The position numbers were made by a program, and so were the translations under genes. A model generated the notes under the pieces. The model had not been told where the DNA came from and did no database searches. It saw nothing but the letters and a program-made list of their open reading frames with translations. From Proteobacteria bacterium HN_bin10 (lineage in GTDB: Bacteria; Pseudomonadota; Alphaproteobacteria; Caulobacterales; Aquidulcibacteraceae), in assembly GCA_002083515.1 (NCBI GenBank), contig LWDN01000041.1, positions 966-40,962 of the forward strand: 39,997 nt of DNA, given 5' to 3'. Shown one piece after another: positions 15,493-23,725 of the stretch. How positions within the stretch are numbered: the stretch's first letter is position 1; each line of letters starts with the position of its first letter.

Positions 15493-16487
15493 GAGCGTGC
15501 TCCCGTCCGTGTAATCCGCACCACGATCTGGCGACGGGCGCCAAGACGCAATTCGGCGCGATCGAACAATTGATCGACCACATAGGTGAGCCCGCGCACG
15601 CGATAATTCACGAGCTGAGCGTCGCCGTCCGGACCAATAATAAAGAGCGGCGGCAATTCGCTGTGCGCGGCGGCGGCTGGGAAGCGAATATAGGTCTTGG
15701 CCCCGTCGTCAAACACAGCCTCCGGCGTCCAGACTGGCGCGGTCTGACCAAAGCGCGGCGCGACGCGATAGCGCGTCTCCAGCCGGTCAAGCGGCAGACG
15801 CGATGTGCTCGCGCCTTCTGTGACCAGGAGCGTCTCTAGGTCCGCTTCGTTGAACGCGTCGGGATATTCCCAAGCGACGGCGGCGTTGAATGCGTCGGTC
15901 TGCGCGGTGGCGCGGAGCGCGATCATGTAAACGCGTTCGCTGGTCGTCAGCACTAGATTGGTCGTGAGTCCCTGACGCAGCGGCTTCAACACGACATGCG
16001 AGCGCGCGTCGGCGCCAGAGCCGGATGTGGTTTCCGCGATCTGCCAGCGCACAGTGTCGCCGGCGACCATGGAGACGATCCGCTCGCCGGGCCGCAGCGA
16101 GATCACTGTGACACGCAGCGGCGTTGTGTAGATCTCGTAGATGCGGCCAGGTTCGTAGGAGAACACCTGCACGCCGTTGAGGAAGGAATCCCCGCGTGAT
16201 GGCGCCAATGCGTCCGCGTAAGCGGCGCGGATAGCGGGCAGACCGCGCGGCTCGCGCCGTTGCGACGCGCCACGCTCGGGCGCCGGTTGCGGCGGAGGCG
16301 GGGGCGGTTGCACCACAGCCGGCGCCGAGGTTTCGACGATACGGCCGCGAATGGCGTTCGGATCCTCGATAGGCGTGGCCGTGGTTTCCGCCACGGGCTG
16401 AATGGTTGCTGGCGCGTGTGCGCAAGCTGTGAGTGCAAGGGCGAGCGCCAGCGCGCTCGCGCCATTTACGAAGCGTCGATCGACCAT
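15489..16487 (-). CDS. trbG: Conjugal transfer protein TrbG (VirB9-like lipoprotein)
   Basis: A 332-residue VirB9 homologue that joins VirB10 and VirB7-type lipoproteins in the outer-membrane core complex. ATG 16487 gives a lipoprotein signal ending in the lipobox LTAC (ALALALALTACAHAP), so this start is preferred over an open extension upstream. The N-terminal half has GVQVFSYEPGRIYEIYTTPLRVT and LRPGERIVSMVAGDTVRWQI. The C-terminal half has RVAPRFGQTAPVWTPEAVFDDG and YRVRGLTYVVDQLFDRAELRLG. It overlaps trbF by 22 bases. Confidence 0.94.
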   Translation of the reverse strand: MVDRRFVNGASALALALALTACAHAPATIQPVAETTATPIEDPNAIRGRIVETSAPAVVQPPPPPPQPAPERGASQRREPRGLPAIRAAYADALAPSRGDSFLNGVQVFSYEPGRIYEIYTTPLRVTVISLRPGERIVSMVAGDTVRWQIAETTSGSGADARSHVVLKPLRQGLTTNLVLTTSERVYMIALRATAQTDAFNAAVAWEYPDAFNEADLETLLVTEGASTSRLPLDRLETRYRVAPRFGQTAPVWTPEAVFDDGAKTYIRFPAAAAHSELPPLFIIGPDGDAQLVNYRVRGLTYVVDQLFDRAELRLGARRQIVVRITRTGARS

Positions 16488-17149
16488 GACACGTCCTCGA
16501 TGTGAAGGCCCAGGGGATTGGCGCGGAGCTGCGCTTCTGTGCGCGGGCGATCGATGCGCACGGTGATGAGAGCGCGCCAGCGTTCGCTGCGCGCGCGTTG
16601 TCCATTGACGAACGTGTCTTCGCGCCATTGCAGATCGAAGGTGCGATCCGAGCGCGGGATGACGTTCAACACTTCGACCGTCACCGCTTCACGACCGACA
16701 TTGGCGAACGGATCGCGTTCCTGGGCGAAGGTGTTTAGGAAGCCAGCAACGCGGGGCGTGGCGAGATCATAGGCGCGCAGCCAATTTTGGCGGATGACGA
16801 TCGGATCGATCGATTTCGACCGCACGAGGCGCACCCAATCGGCGAGGAAGTAGGCGGTCTGCGCTTCGTTGGGGCGATACGTCCCGTCAGCGGCGGTGAT
16901 GCGCGCGGTTTGTCCGTATTGATCGGTCTCGACGATGAAGGGCGTGACCGTTGCGCGGCTCGCTTGTGCCCACCAGCCGGCGCCGAGAAACACAGCGACG
17001 CCCAAGGTGGCGAACGCCATACGCCGCCAATTGCGCGCGTGCGAGAGCGTGAGGCCCATGCGGTCGTCCCACATTTGTTGGGCCTGCTGGAAAGGCGTCT
17101 CCACGGCGATCGAAGCGCGGTGGGTGCTGCGCGACTTAAACGGCGACAT
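16466..17149 (-). CDS. trbF: Conjugal transfer protein TrbF (VirB8-like)
   Basis: A 227-residue VirB8 homologue, an inner-membrane assembly factor with an NTF2-like periplasmic domain. A short cytoplasmic N-terminus is followed by one membrane helix (MAFATLGVAVFLGAGWWAQ, about 45-63) and then the VirB8 core: VTPFIVETDQYGQ, YFLADWVRLVRSKSIDP, and RTFDLQWREDTFVNGQ. Ends in NPLGLHIEDVSWSID, typical of TrbF. 4 bases downstream of trbL. Confidence 0.94.
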   Translation of the reverse strand: MSPFKSRSTHRASIAVETPFQQAQQMWDDRMGLTLSHARNWRRMAFATLGVAVFLGAGWWAQASRATVTPFIVETDQYGQTARITAADGTYRPNEAQTAYFLADWVRLVRSKSIDPIVIRQNWLRAYDLATPRVAGFLNTFAQERDPFANVGREAVTVEVLNVIPRSDRTFDLQWREDTFVNGQRARSERWRALITVRIDRPRTEAQLRANPLGLHIEDVSWSIDAS

Positions 17150-17153
17150 GAGG

Positions 17154-18491
17154 CTAATCCTCTTTCTTCAGATTGGGTGGAAGCGATCCGGAGTGTTCTT
17201 GGCTGGGCAGGAGCTGACGCGCCGTGTTGGCGACGAGAAATGCGCGTAGCGCTTGATCCTGGCGTTTCGCGCGCGGTGTTTTGCGCCTGGCGCCGGGTGC
17301 TGAGACGGTCGCCGCGCCGGAAAGCGGAGGCGACGCCGATGATGATGTGGATGATGCTGCGGGAGCGGATGCGCCGCCCGCACCCGAAGGTGATGCATTT
17401 GAGCCGGCGGGCGAAGACGGCGTTCTAGACGGCGGTGAGTTCGCGCCACTACCGCCTGATGAAGCTGGCGGCGTTGGCGGCGGAGATTTCGGCGGCGGCG
17501 GCAGATTGGGGCCGCTGCCGCCACGAGGGCCGGAAATGGCGCCGGCTGCGGCGCGCGTGGTCTGCGCCATACCGCCGGCGATGCTGCGCATAGCGCCAAA
17601 GCTCGCGCCCAAAGCTCGACCCGCGCCATAAGCGGCAAGCCCGCCCGCGCCAGCCATGAGGATGCCAGACGTGATCGCCGCGCCAGCGCCCAGATTGGGT
17701 CCGCCAGTGATCAGCGACGCCGCGAGGTTGGGAATGAAGATCGCGAGCATAGCGAGCATGAGGGCCGCAGTCAGCACCGTGAGCGCCTCATAGATGTCTG
17801 CGCCAGGGCTGGGCATAAGCTGGTCGAAGACGGCCTGCGCGCCGGAGACAATGATCGCGAGTGCGAGAATCTTGAGCCCAGCCGAGATGACATAGCCAAG
17901 TGGGCGTTCGGCGAGGAAGGCGGATTTGGACCAGATGCCGAAGGGGAGCAGCACGAAACCGGCGAGCGTGACGATTTTGAATTCGAGCAGCGCCACGACG
18001 ATCTGGATCGCCAGGATGGCGAAGGCGATCATGATGCCAAGCATGGCGAAGGCGAAGATCAGCGCATCGACCATGTTGCCCAGCACATCGAGCGCCGAAG
18101 AGGCGTTCTGCGGACTTTCGCCGATGGCGCGTACGATCTCCCAGCCGGTTTCGATGATCTTGCCGGGATTGAGGAAGTCGCTGGCCGTGAGTGACGAGCC
18201 ACCGGCGAGGAGCCCCAGCTCGATGAAACCGGCATAGAGCGTTTCCGACAGGCCCTGCCAATCATTGATGAGATAGGCGAAGAAACCGATCAGCAAGATT
18301 TTCGAGAACCCGGCGGCGAGCGAGGCGCGATTGTCGGAGAGCGCCCAATAGATGCCCGTCAGCGCGACCGTCAGCACGATCATGATGCCAAAGAGGCCGT
18401 TGACGGCGCCAGTGATGTTGGCAAAGCCCGCCGACACGGTGTTGGAGAACACCGTCATCAGATCATTGGAGACGCCGCTTGTGACGGGCAT
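17154..18491 (-). CDS. trbL: Conjugal transfer protein TrbL (VirB6-like)
   Basis: A 445-residue polytopic inner-membrane protein, the VirB6-type channel base. Several hydrophobic helices lie between residues 20 and 300, including FGIMIVLTVALTGIYWALS, ILLIGFFAYLINDW, and ALIFAFAMLGIMIAFAILAI. TrbL signatures are IVVALLEFKIVTLAGFVLLP and FGIWSKSAFLAERPLGYVIS. The C-terminal 130 residues are a low-complexity Ser/Pro/Gly/Ala tail, common in TrbL and probably cytoplasmic. It lies 13 bases after trbJ. Confidence 0.94.
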   Translation of the reverse strand: MPVTSGVSNDLMTVFSNTVSAGFANITGAVNGLFGIMIVLTVALTGIYWALSDNRASLAAGFSKILLIGFFAYLINDWQGLSETLYAGFIELGLLAGGSSLTASDFLNPGKIIETGWEIVRAIGESPQNASSALDVLGNMVDALIFAFAMLGIMIAFAILAIQIVVALLEFKIVTLAGFVLLPFGIWSKSAFLAERPLGYVISAGLKILALAIIVSGAQAVFDQLMPSPGADIYEALTVLTAALMLAMLAIFIPNLAASLITGGPNLGAGAAITSGILMAGAGGLAAYGAGRALGASFGAMRSIAGGMAQTTRAAAGAISGPRGGSGPNLPPPPKSPPPTPPASSGGSGANSPPSRTPSSPAGSNASPSGAGGASAPAASSTSSSASPPLSGAATVSAPGARRKTPRAKRQDQALRAFLVANTARQLLPSQEHSGSLPPNLKKED

Positions 18492-18504
18492 AGGAGTTCA
18501 GACC

Positions 18505-19242
18505 TCAGCGCCGGGCGTTGGGAAGCGGATCGAAATCGGGCGGCGGCACTTCGGTCGCTTCCCGGCGCCAATTGCGGTCATGGCTTTCGCGCGATTGCGC
18601 TTCCCGAGCTGCGCGAGCGGCCGCTTCCGCACCTGCCATGCGGGTCTGCGCCGCCATCAGAGCTTCAAGGCTCTCCAATTGTTCGGAGAGCGCGCCGATT
18701 GCCTGGGTGGTCGCCTGGATCGCACTGGTTTGGCCTTCCGCGCCGTGCGAGGCCGCAAGCGCGCCGCTCATGCGGCCCGAACGGTCGCCACGGCGGGCTT
18801 CGATCTCAGCGGCGATCTCTAACGTGTCGGCGACGGTGTCGCGTGTGGCTTGGACGCGCGATTCCGCGTCCCCCACCATGTCCATCAATGTTCTGGCGGA
18901 GAGATCGCCAGGATAGAGAGACTCGAATTGCTCGCGCAGGCGCCCGGCTTCCGCGGAGATGCCGCGGATTTCAGATACAAGCCCGTCAATTGCTTGAAGC
19001 GCTGAGCGAATTTCGTTGGCCTGATCGAACGGCGAGCTCGCCAACATGCGCGCTTGCGCTTCCAGTTGCGAGGTCAGCAGCGTCACCTGTTCGATGGCGT
19101 GCTTCACTTGTAGCAGGTTCTGCACAAGATTGGTCGGATCGATCACCGCCATTTGCGCATGCGCTGGCGCGGCGGGTACGGTAGCCGTCAACGCAAGCGC
19201 GCCGGCGGCGACGCTAGAGAGCCAGAGCGATGTCTTCGGCAT
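18505..19242 (-). CDS. trbJ: Conjugal transfer protein TrbJ (VirB5-like)
   Basis: A 245-residue secreted protein of the TrbJ/VirB5 group, a minor pilus-tip or adhesion component. Signal peptide LWLSSVAAGALALTATVPAAPAHA is followed by AVIDPTNLVQNLLQVKHAIEQVTLLTSQ (family-typical start) and long coiled-coil helices (LREQFESLYPGDL and the Ala/Glu-rich C-terminal half). The start codon lies 29 bases inside the end of trbE, so translation is coupled. Confidence 0.92.
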   Translation of the reverse strand: MPKTSLWLSSVAAGALALTATVPAAPAHAQMAVIDPTNLVQNLLQVKHAIEQVTLLTSQLEAQARMLASSPFDQANEIRSALQAIDGLVSEIRGISAEAGRLREQFESLYPGDLSARTLMDMVGDAESRVQATRDTVADTLEIAAEIEARRGDRSGRMSGALAASHGAEGQTSAIQATTQAIGALSEQLESLEALMAAQTRMAGAEAAARAAREAQSRESHDRNWRREATEVPPPDFDPLPNARR

Positions 19243-21673
19243 TGTCCTTCTCCGTGGAGGGCGAAAACGCGTCGATCAGAGCGTCGACGTGGGTGAGGCC
19301 TTGGGCTTTGAGGAATTCGGCGGCGAAGCCGTCGCGACCGCTGCGCGCGAGCGTGGAGTCTATGAGGCTCTGATCTTGCGGCGCCGACGCGCCGCAGACC
19401 GCGAGCGCTGCGCCATTCAAGCGGATGTCGATAAGGCGGCGGCCACCGGGCTGACGAACATAATAGGCGCGCTTCGGCGCGGCGAAAGCGATGAGCTCCA
19501 ACTGGCGCCGGGTGAGACCGAAGCCGTGATAGAGCTCGGCGCTTTGCGGTTCGAGCGCGCGTGGGTTGGGCAGGAAGATTTGCGTTGGGCAGGATTCGAT
19601 CAGTGCCGATGCGATCGACGATCGCGCCACGTCATCAAGACTTTGCGTGGCGAAGACGACGGCGACGTTCTTCTTCCGCAGCGTCTTCAGCCATTCGCGG
19701 ATTTTGGCCGCGAAACGGGTCTCATCGAGGAAGAGCCAGGCTTCATCGAGCACCAACAGTGTGGGGCGGCCGTCAAAGCGCCGTTCGATTTCATGGAAAA
19801 GGGCGGACAGCACGGCGCTCATCGCAGACGGCGCGGCCATAAGGCTTTCCATCTCGAAACAAACGAAGGGTGAGATGGCGACGCGCGTCTCGGCGGCATC
19901 GAGCAAGCGTCCATGCGGCCCGCGCAGCGTGAAGGGCTCAAGCGCCGCGGCGACGGCGCGATCCTGTATGAGGGAGGCCAGAATGGTGAGCGTGCGCTGC
20001 GGCGGCGGCGCGGTGGCCATGGTCTGGAGCGTCGCCCATATCTCTTCGCGGGCCTTCGGCGTAATCTCGACGCCAGCGGTCGCCGCGAGGTCGGCAATCC
20101 AGTCGGCGGCCCAGACCCGTTCGGCTTCCTCGTCAACCCGCGCCAACGGTTGCAGCGCGACCTTTGTTGTCTCTTCGGCATCGGGGCCGAGCGCGAGCCA
20201 TTCGCCGCCGGCGCACAACGTCGCCGCGCGTGCGGATCGGCCCTTGTCGAAGAAGAGCACTTGGGCGTTGCGATAGCGAAAGAATTGCAGCGCCAAGAAC
20301 GACAGCAACGCGCTCTTGCCTGCGCCAGTCGGTCCCACAATCATCGCGTGACCGACATCGCCGACATGCAAAGAGAATCTGAAAGGCGTGGCGCCGGCGG
20401 TACGCGCCAACAAAAGCGGCGGACCGCCGAGATGAGCGGTGTGGCGCGGCCCGGCCCACACTGCCGAAACGGGCATCAGGTCCGCGAGATTGAGGCTGGA
20501 GACGATTGGGCGACGCGGGTCAGCATAAGGCTCGCCGGGAAGGGAGCCGAGCCAGGCTTCAACCGCATTGAGATCTTCGACCTTGGCGATAAAGCCTTGC
20601 GCGTTGAGCGCGGCCACGACAGCCCGCGCTTTGTCATCCGCGATCGCGGTATCGGTATCTGTCACCGTGACGGTCAGCGTAAGATAGCCATAAGCGCAGG
20701 CATCCGAGCCAAGGCATTCGAGCGCGCCATCGCACTCCGCTGCCTTTACTTCGGCATCGGTATCGACTAGCGGCGCTTCTTCCTTGGTGATGGCTTCGCG
20801 CAGCAGCGCGCCCATGCCCTTGCGCTTGGCGAACCATTGCTTGCGCAGACGTATGATTTCTTTTTCGGCCGCGGCCTTGTCGAGGGCGATCCAACGGCAG
20901 ACCCAGCGCAGCGGGAAGGCCAGTTCGCCGACCGCATCGAGCACGCCTGGCGCCGTGTTGGCCGGAAAGCCGCGCACGGAGACAATGCGCAAATGCTGTT
21001 CGCCCAGTTGCGGCGCGAGACCCGCCAGGATTGGCGTGTCGGCGAGCGCGACATCGAGAAAGGTTGGCCGCGAGCCCGATGCAACCCTGTGCGGGCGCGT
21101 CGAGACGCAGGCGTGGAGGTAGGTAAGTGTTTCTGCCTCATCGAGGAGCCGCGCTTCCGGCAGCGCCGTCGCGAACACGTCCACGAGGCCGAGGACATCG
21201 CGCTGAAACTGATCGAGATGCCGGCGCCAGTCGCGGTCTTCAGCGCCCCGGTCAAACAGCATGCGTTCGATGCCGCTGGTCCGATCGAGCGGCGGCGCCC
21301 AAGTAAAGGTGGCGAAATAATCGGTCTCGAACGCGGCGCCATGCGCGCCAAAGCTCACGCGGCGTTCGGCGTCGACGATGGCTGAGATGGCGTCGGGAAA
21401 GTCGGAGTCCGGATATGGATCTGCGGGCCTGCGGCGCGCTTCGACATGTAGGCACCAATTGGAGCCAAGCCGTTTCATTGCATTGTTGAGACGCGCGCGT
21501 GTCGCCATCAGCTCTTCGGGCGCTGCGCTCTCAAGGTCGGGCCCGCGAAACGCGACCGTCGCCATCAGGGAGCCGTCCTTGTTGAGCACGACGCCATTCG
21601 CGACCATCAACGCCCAGGGCAGATGATCGGCGAGGTGGGCGGGTCGTTGGCGAAACTCGTTGAGGAAACGCAA
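19214..21673 (-). CDS. trbE: Conjugal transfer ATPase TrbE (VirB4-like)
   Basis: An 819-residue AAA+ ATPase (VirB4 family) that powers pilus assembly and substrate transfer at the inner membrane. CagE/TrbE/VirB4 N-domain: HLPWALMVANGVVLNKDGSL, GPDLESAAPEELMATRARLN. Walker A: MIVGPTGAGKSALLSFLALQ. Walker B: PTLLVLDEAWLFLDE. C-terminal box: VVFATQSLDDVARS. The preferred start is TTG 21673, preceded by GAGGGAG and placed 13 bases after trbD; the upstream open extension overlaps trbD and does not resemble TrbE. Length fits the family (about 810-830). Confidence 0.95.
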   Translation of the reverse strand: MRFLNEFRQRPAHLADHLPWALMVANGVVLNKDGSLMATVAFRGPDLESAAPEELMATRARLNNAMKRLGSNWCLHVEARRRPADPYPDSDFPDAISAIVDAERRVSFGAHGAAFETDYFATFTWAPPLDRTSGIERMLFDRGAEDRDWRRHLDQFQRDVLGLVDVFATALPEARLLDEAETLTYLHACVSTRPHRVASGSRPTFLDVALADTPILAGLAPQLGEQHLRIVSVRGFPANTAPGVLDAVGELAFPLRWVCRWIALDKAAAEKEIIRLRKQWFAKRKGMGALLREAITKEEAPLVDTDAEVKAAECDGALECLGSDACAYGYLTLTVTVTDTDTAIADDKARAVVAALNAQGFIAKVEDLNAVEAWLGSLPGEPYADPRRPIVSSLNLADLMPVSAVWAGPRHTAHLGGPPLLLARTAGATPFRFSLHVGDVGHAMIVGPTGAGKSALLSFLALQFFRYRNAQVLFFDKGRSARAATLCAGGEWLALGPDAEETTKVALQPLARVDEEAERVWAADWIADLAATAGVEITPKAREEIWATLQTMATAPPPQRTLTILASLIQDRAVAAALEPFTLRGPHGRLLDAAETRVAISPFVCFEMESLMAAPSAMSAVLSALFHEIERRFDGRPTLLVLDEAWLFLDETRFAAKIREWLKTLRKKNVAVVFATQSLDDVARSSIASALIESCPTQIFLPNPRALEPQSAELYHGFGLTRRQLELIAFAAPKRAYYVRQPGGRRLIDIRLNGAALAVCGASAPQDQSLIDSTLARSGRDGFAAEFLKAQGLTHVDALIDAFSPSTEKDNAEDIALAL

Positions 21674-21686
21674 GGTCGTTTCTCCC

Positions 21687-21968
21687 TCAGGCGTCGAGAA
21701 AAGCGGGTAGGTTGAGATGGCGGCGCAGCACTTCGAGGAAGCGCGCGTCCTGACGGGCGGCCCAAAGACCGACGGCTTGCGCGATCGCCCACCAGAGAAG
21801 GCCGAGCCACCAAAGCTTGAGCGCGAGCCCAAGGATGGCGGCGATCGTGCCCATCAGGATCGCGTATTCGCGCGGCACGCCGGCCATCAGCACAGGCTGC
21901 GTCAGCGAAACCGCGACTGGCGCCTCGTATCCTTCGGGGCGATCATTGGTGAGGGCGCGCTCGGTCAT
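21687..21968 (-). CDS. trbD: Conjugal transfer protein TrbD (VirB3-like)
   Basis: A 93-residue VirB3 homologue, a small inner-membrane partner of the VirB4-type ATPase. It has PVAVSLTQPVLMAGVPREYAI (family start), two adjacent membrane helices (MGTIAAILGLALKLWWLGLLWWAIAQAVG region), and the closing DARFLEVLRRHLNLPAFLDA. 6 bases after trbC. Confidence 0.94.
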   Translation of the reverse strand: MTERALTNDRPEGYEAPVAVSLTQPVLMAGVPREYAILMGTIAAILGLALKLWWLGLLWWAIAQAVGLWAARQDARFLEVLRRHLNLPAFLDA

Positions 21969-21974
21969 GCCGCT

Positions 21975-22307
21975 TCAAGCCGCCGGGATGACGAAGCCGC
22001 CGCCGAAGCCGAACCAATCCAGAAAGAACGACGCAGCCGCGAAAGCGATGGCGACGCCGAACAGGATGGAGACGCCCCGCCGCATGCCCGATCCGCTTTC
22101 GGAGAAGGCAAGGCCGAGACCAAACACCGTCACAGCGATGACGGCGGCGGCCTGCGCGACCGGACCGGTGATGGAATCCACCACGTCCTGCATCGGCGTT
22201 TCCCACGGCATGCCAGAGCCGGCAGCGTGCGCGGGCGCGATGAGGACGAGAGACAAGGCGGATGCGACAAGCGCGATGCGCGTGCGGCGCTCAATCGGGC
22301 GAGACAT
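21975..22307 (-). CDS. trbC: Conjugal transfer pilin precursor TrbC (VirB2-like)
   Basis: A 110-residue propilin. A signal peptide (IALVASALSLVLIAPAHA) is followed by the mature pilin with two hydrophobic helices separated by SESGSGMRRG: VAQAAAVIAVTVFGLGLAF and VSILFGVAIAFAAASFFLDW. Expected to be processed by TraF and polymerised into the pilus. It is the first gene of the downstream trb transcript because the control island separates it from trbB. Confidence 0.94.
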   Translation of the reverse strand: MSRPIERRTRIALVASALSLVLIAPAHAAGSGMPWETPMQDVVDSITGPVAQAAAVIAVTVFGLGLAFSESGSGMRRGVSILFGVAIAFAAASFFLDWFGFGGGFVIPAA

Positions 22308-22395
22308 TGGTGTAGCGACCTCCGTTCATGAGCGCGGTTCGGCTCGCACGGAGAGGCAGCAATGACGGCGCCCATCGACCTCGATGTGCCGGATG

Positions 22396-22455
22396 CTTTC
22401 GTTGAATAGTATTGTGGGTCGTTGAATCGAATTCAACGAAAGTCGCTGATCAGCG
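22396..22455. promoter_or_regulatory. Three GTTGAAT boxes and a palindrome upstream of trbC
   Basis: GTTGAAT occurs at 22401 and 22421 (exactly 20 bases apart) and inverted at 22431-22437. The last two form a perfect dyad GTTGAAT-CGA-ATTCAAC. The outer pair forms a perfect 12-base inverted repeat, CTTTCGTTGAAT at 22396-22407 with its complement at 22431-22442. A perfect palindrome CGCTGATCAGCG follows at 22444-22455. The array is 90-150 bases upstream of the trbC start, the natural place for an operator of the pilus operon. On the minus strand TTGAAT and AATACT at 17-base spacing could be a weak promoter inside it. Confidence 0.7.
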
Positions 22456-22591
22456 GGTTGACTCGCACGCTTCTCCCAATCGCCGCGAAAACAGCGTCAA
22501 ATCGCTTCGCTTGGGCGCGTGTTTGACGACGATGCGGAGTGTACGATTTTGGGTCAGTGGATTTTCCCCTCCAATCGCCGGGGCGGGCGCG

Positions 22592-22804
22592 TCATTCAAA
22601 GAGCTTCGTGGGGTGAAGCTTCAGCGCGCGGGCCAATCGAAAGATGGCGCGGATCCCGACATTGCGCTCGCCGCGTTCGATGCCGCCTATGTAGTTGCGA
22701 TGCAACCCGCTTTCCTCGGCCAGCTCCTCCTGAGAGAGGTTTTGGCCCTCGCGCAGACGCTTGATGGTCTTGCCCAGCGCAACGAGGTCTTTGTCTTTCC
22801 GCAC
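22592..22804 (-). CDS. XRE family transcriptional regulator (short)
   Basis: A 70-residue protein that is almost entirely one XRE/Cro-CI domain: LGKTIKRLREGQNLSQEELAEESGLHRNYIGGIERGERNVGIRAIFRLARAL. Such one-domain proteins bind operators as dimers. It lies in the island between trbC and trbB, in the same direction as trbC and 284 bases upstream of it. A dyad at 22841-22855, 37 bases upstream of its start, is a likely autoregulatory site. It probably controls the trbC promoter array (inference). Confidence 0.88.
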   Translation of the reverse strand: MRKDKDLVALGKTIKRLREGQNLSQEELAEESGLHRNYIGGIERGERNVGIRAIFRLARALKLHPTKLFE

Positions 22805-22840
22805 TCGCGGGAAAGTTGCTGCGCCGCCCCATTTGCTCTA

Positions 22841-22855
22841 CACACTATCAGTGTG
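22841..22855. promoter_or_regulatory. Operator-like dyad upstream of the short XRE gene
   Basis: Perfect 6-base arms CACACT-ATC-AGTGTG, 37 bases before the XRE start at 22804. The size and placement suit a Cro/CI-type operator. Confidence 0.6.
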
Positions 22856-22973
22856 ATTTCCGAGCAAGGTTGCACGCTTGGGTTAGAGGAGCTGGAAGCT
22901 GGCGCCGTTCACGCCCCCGAGAGCCAGCACGCTCCTGGAGCGCCTGAGGGATATCGAGGCGCTTGAACTCATT

Positions 22974-23231
22974 GTGAGCCAGCGGGTGGGGCCAAGCGCC
23001 GCGCGGACGTATGACCTTTACGATCTGCCGCGCCTGACAGCGTGCGCACGCTCTGCATGCAGGGGCGGCGGGCTGGATCTGCACGCGACGGCTGCTTATT
23101 TCGAATCCGGCAAGCATCACTTCAACTGCCTCGGCCATGTCGGCAACGGTCCAGCCGCGAGCCCCTGCGACAATCACTTCGAGGTCACATTAACGATCAA
23201 GCGCTCGCCGAACACAGTGGGCGCGCCCTAA
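22974..23231 (+). CDS. Putative small zinc-binding protein, start uncertain
   Basis: An 85-residue reading on the plus strand from GTG 22974. The frame stays open back to 22887, behind a Shine-Dalgarno-like AGAGGA but with only rare start codons (for example CTG 22899). The product has LTACARSACRGGGLDLHATAAYF and later HFNCLGHVGN and SPCDNHFEVTLTIKR, a spread of four Cys and several His that resembles a degenerate zinc ribbon. It is not named by me. It is oriented with the downstream XRE gene. An antisense open frame here looks spurious. Moderate doubt that it is translated. Confidence 0.42.
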   Translation: MSQRVGPSAARTYDLYDLPRLTACARSACRGGGLDLHATAAYFESGKHHFNCLGHVGNGPAASPCDNHFEVTLTIKRSPNTVGAP

Positions 23232-23240
23232 TTAGGGCGC
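23223..23240. promoter_or_regulatory. Perfect 18-base palindrome before the second XRE gene
   Basis: GCGCCCTAATTAGGGCGC is a perfect palindrome 52 bases upstream of the XRE start at 23293. It also contains the stop codon of the small upstream reading frame. It could be the XRE operator. Confidence 0.6.
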
Positions 23241-23292
23241 GGCCGCGCTGCGACGGAGAGTCCCGGCAAACTGAAGGCAGGACACTCGCAGC

Positions 23293-23697
23293 ATGGGCGA
23301 TGTGCGATCAGCAAATAGCGTGGATGTGCGTCTCGGCCAGCGCGTCCGCGCCCGTAGACTCGATCTGGGCATGAGCCAGGAGAGGCTTGCGGAATTGTTG
23401 GGCGTAACATTCCAGCAAGTGCAAAAGTACGAAAAAGGGGTGAACCGTATCGCAGCGAGCCGCCTTTATGATATCTGCATCGCGCTCGAGACGACGGTCG
23501 CGCGGGTCTTCGAGGACATTGGACGAGGCGCCATGACAGGCGCGCACGGTCGCGCAGAAACATCTAGCGCGGTCGATGGCGTGTTGGCTACCTCAGAAGG
23601 CAGTCAACTCATTACGCTCTTTGCCAGCATCAAGAGCCCAAAGGTTCGCCGACGGGTCGTTGAACTGGTGAAGGCGATGGCGTCAGGAGACCGGTAA
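23293..23697 (+). CDS. XRE family transcriptional regulator (alphaproteobacterial type)
   Basis: A 134-residue regulator. HTH at residues 11-65: VRLGQRVRARRLDLGMSQERLAELLGVTFQQVQKYEKGVNRIAASRLYDIC. A C-terminal helical tail ends LFASIKSPKVRRRVVELVKAMASG. This architecture is common in Alphaproteobacteria, both chromosomal and on ICEs. It points toward trbB and converges with it, 28 bases apart. Together with the short XRE gene it forms a divergent regulator pair inserted in the trb region. Confidence 0.9.
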   Translation: MGDVRSANSVDVRLGQRVRARRLDLGMSQERLAELLGVTFQQVQKYEKGVNRIAASRLYDICIALETTVARVFEDIGRGAMTGAHGRAETSSAVDGVLATSEGSQLITLFASIKSPKVRRRVVELVKAMASGDR

Positions 23698-23725
23698 GTC
23701 AAACTGCAACGATGTTGGTTCGGTA

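Noticed and set aside
22848..23177. Minus-strand reading frame of about 109 residues
   Set aside because: It has no recognisable domain and is antisense to the more plausible cysteine-rich frame; GC bias explains its length.
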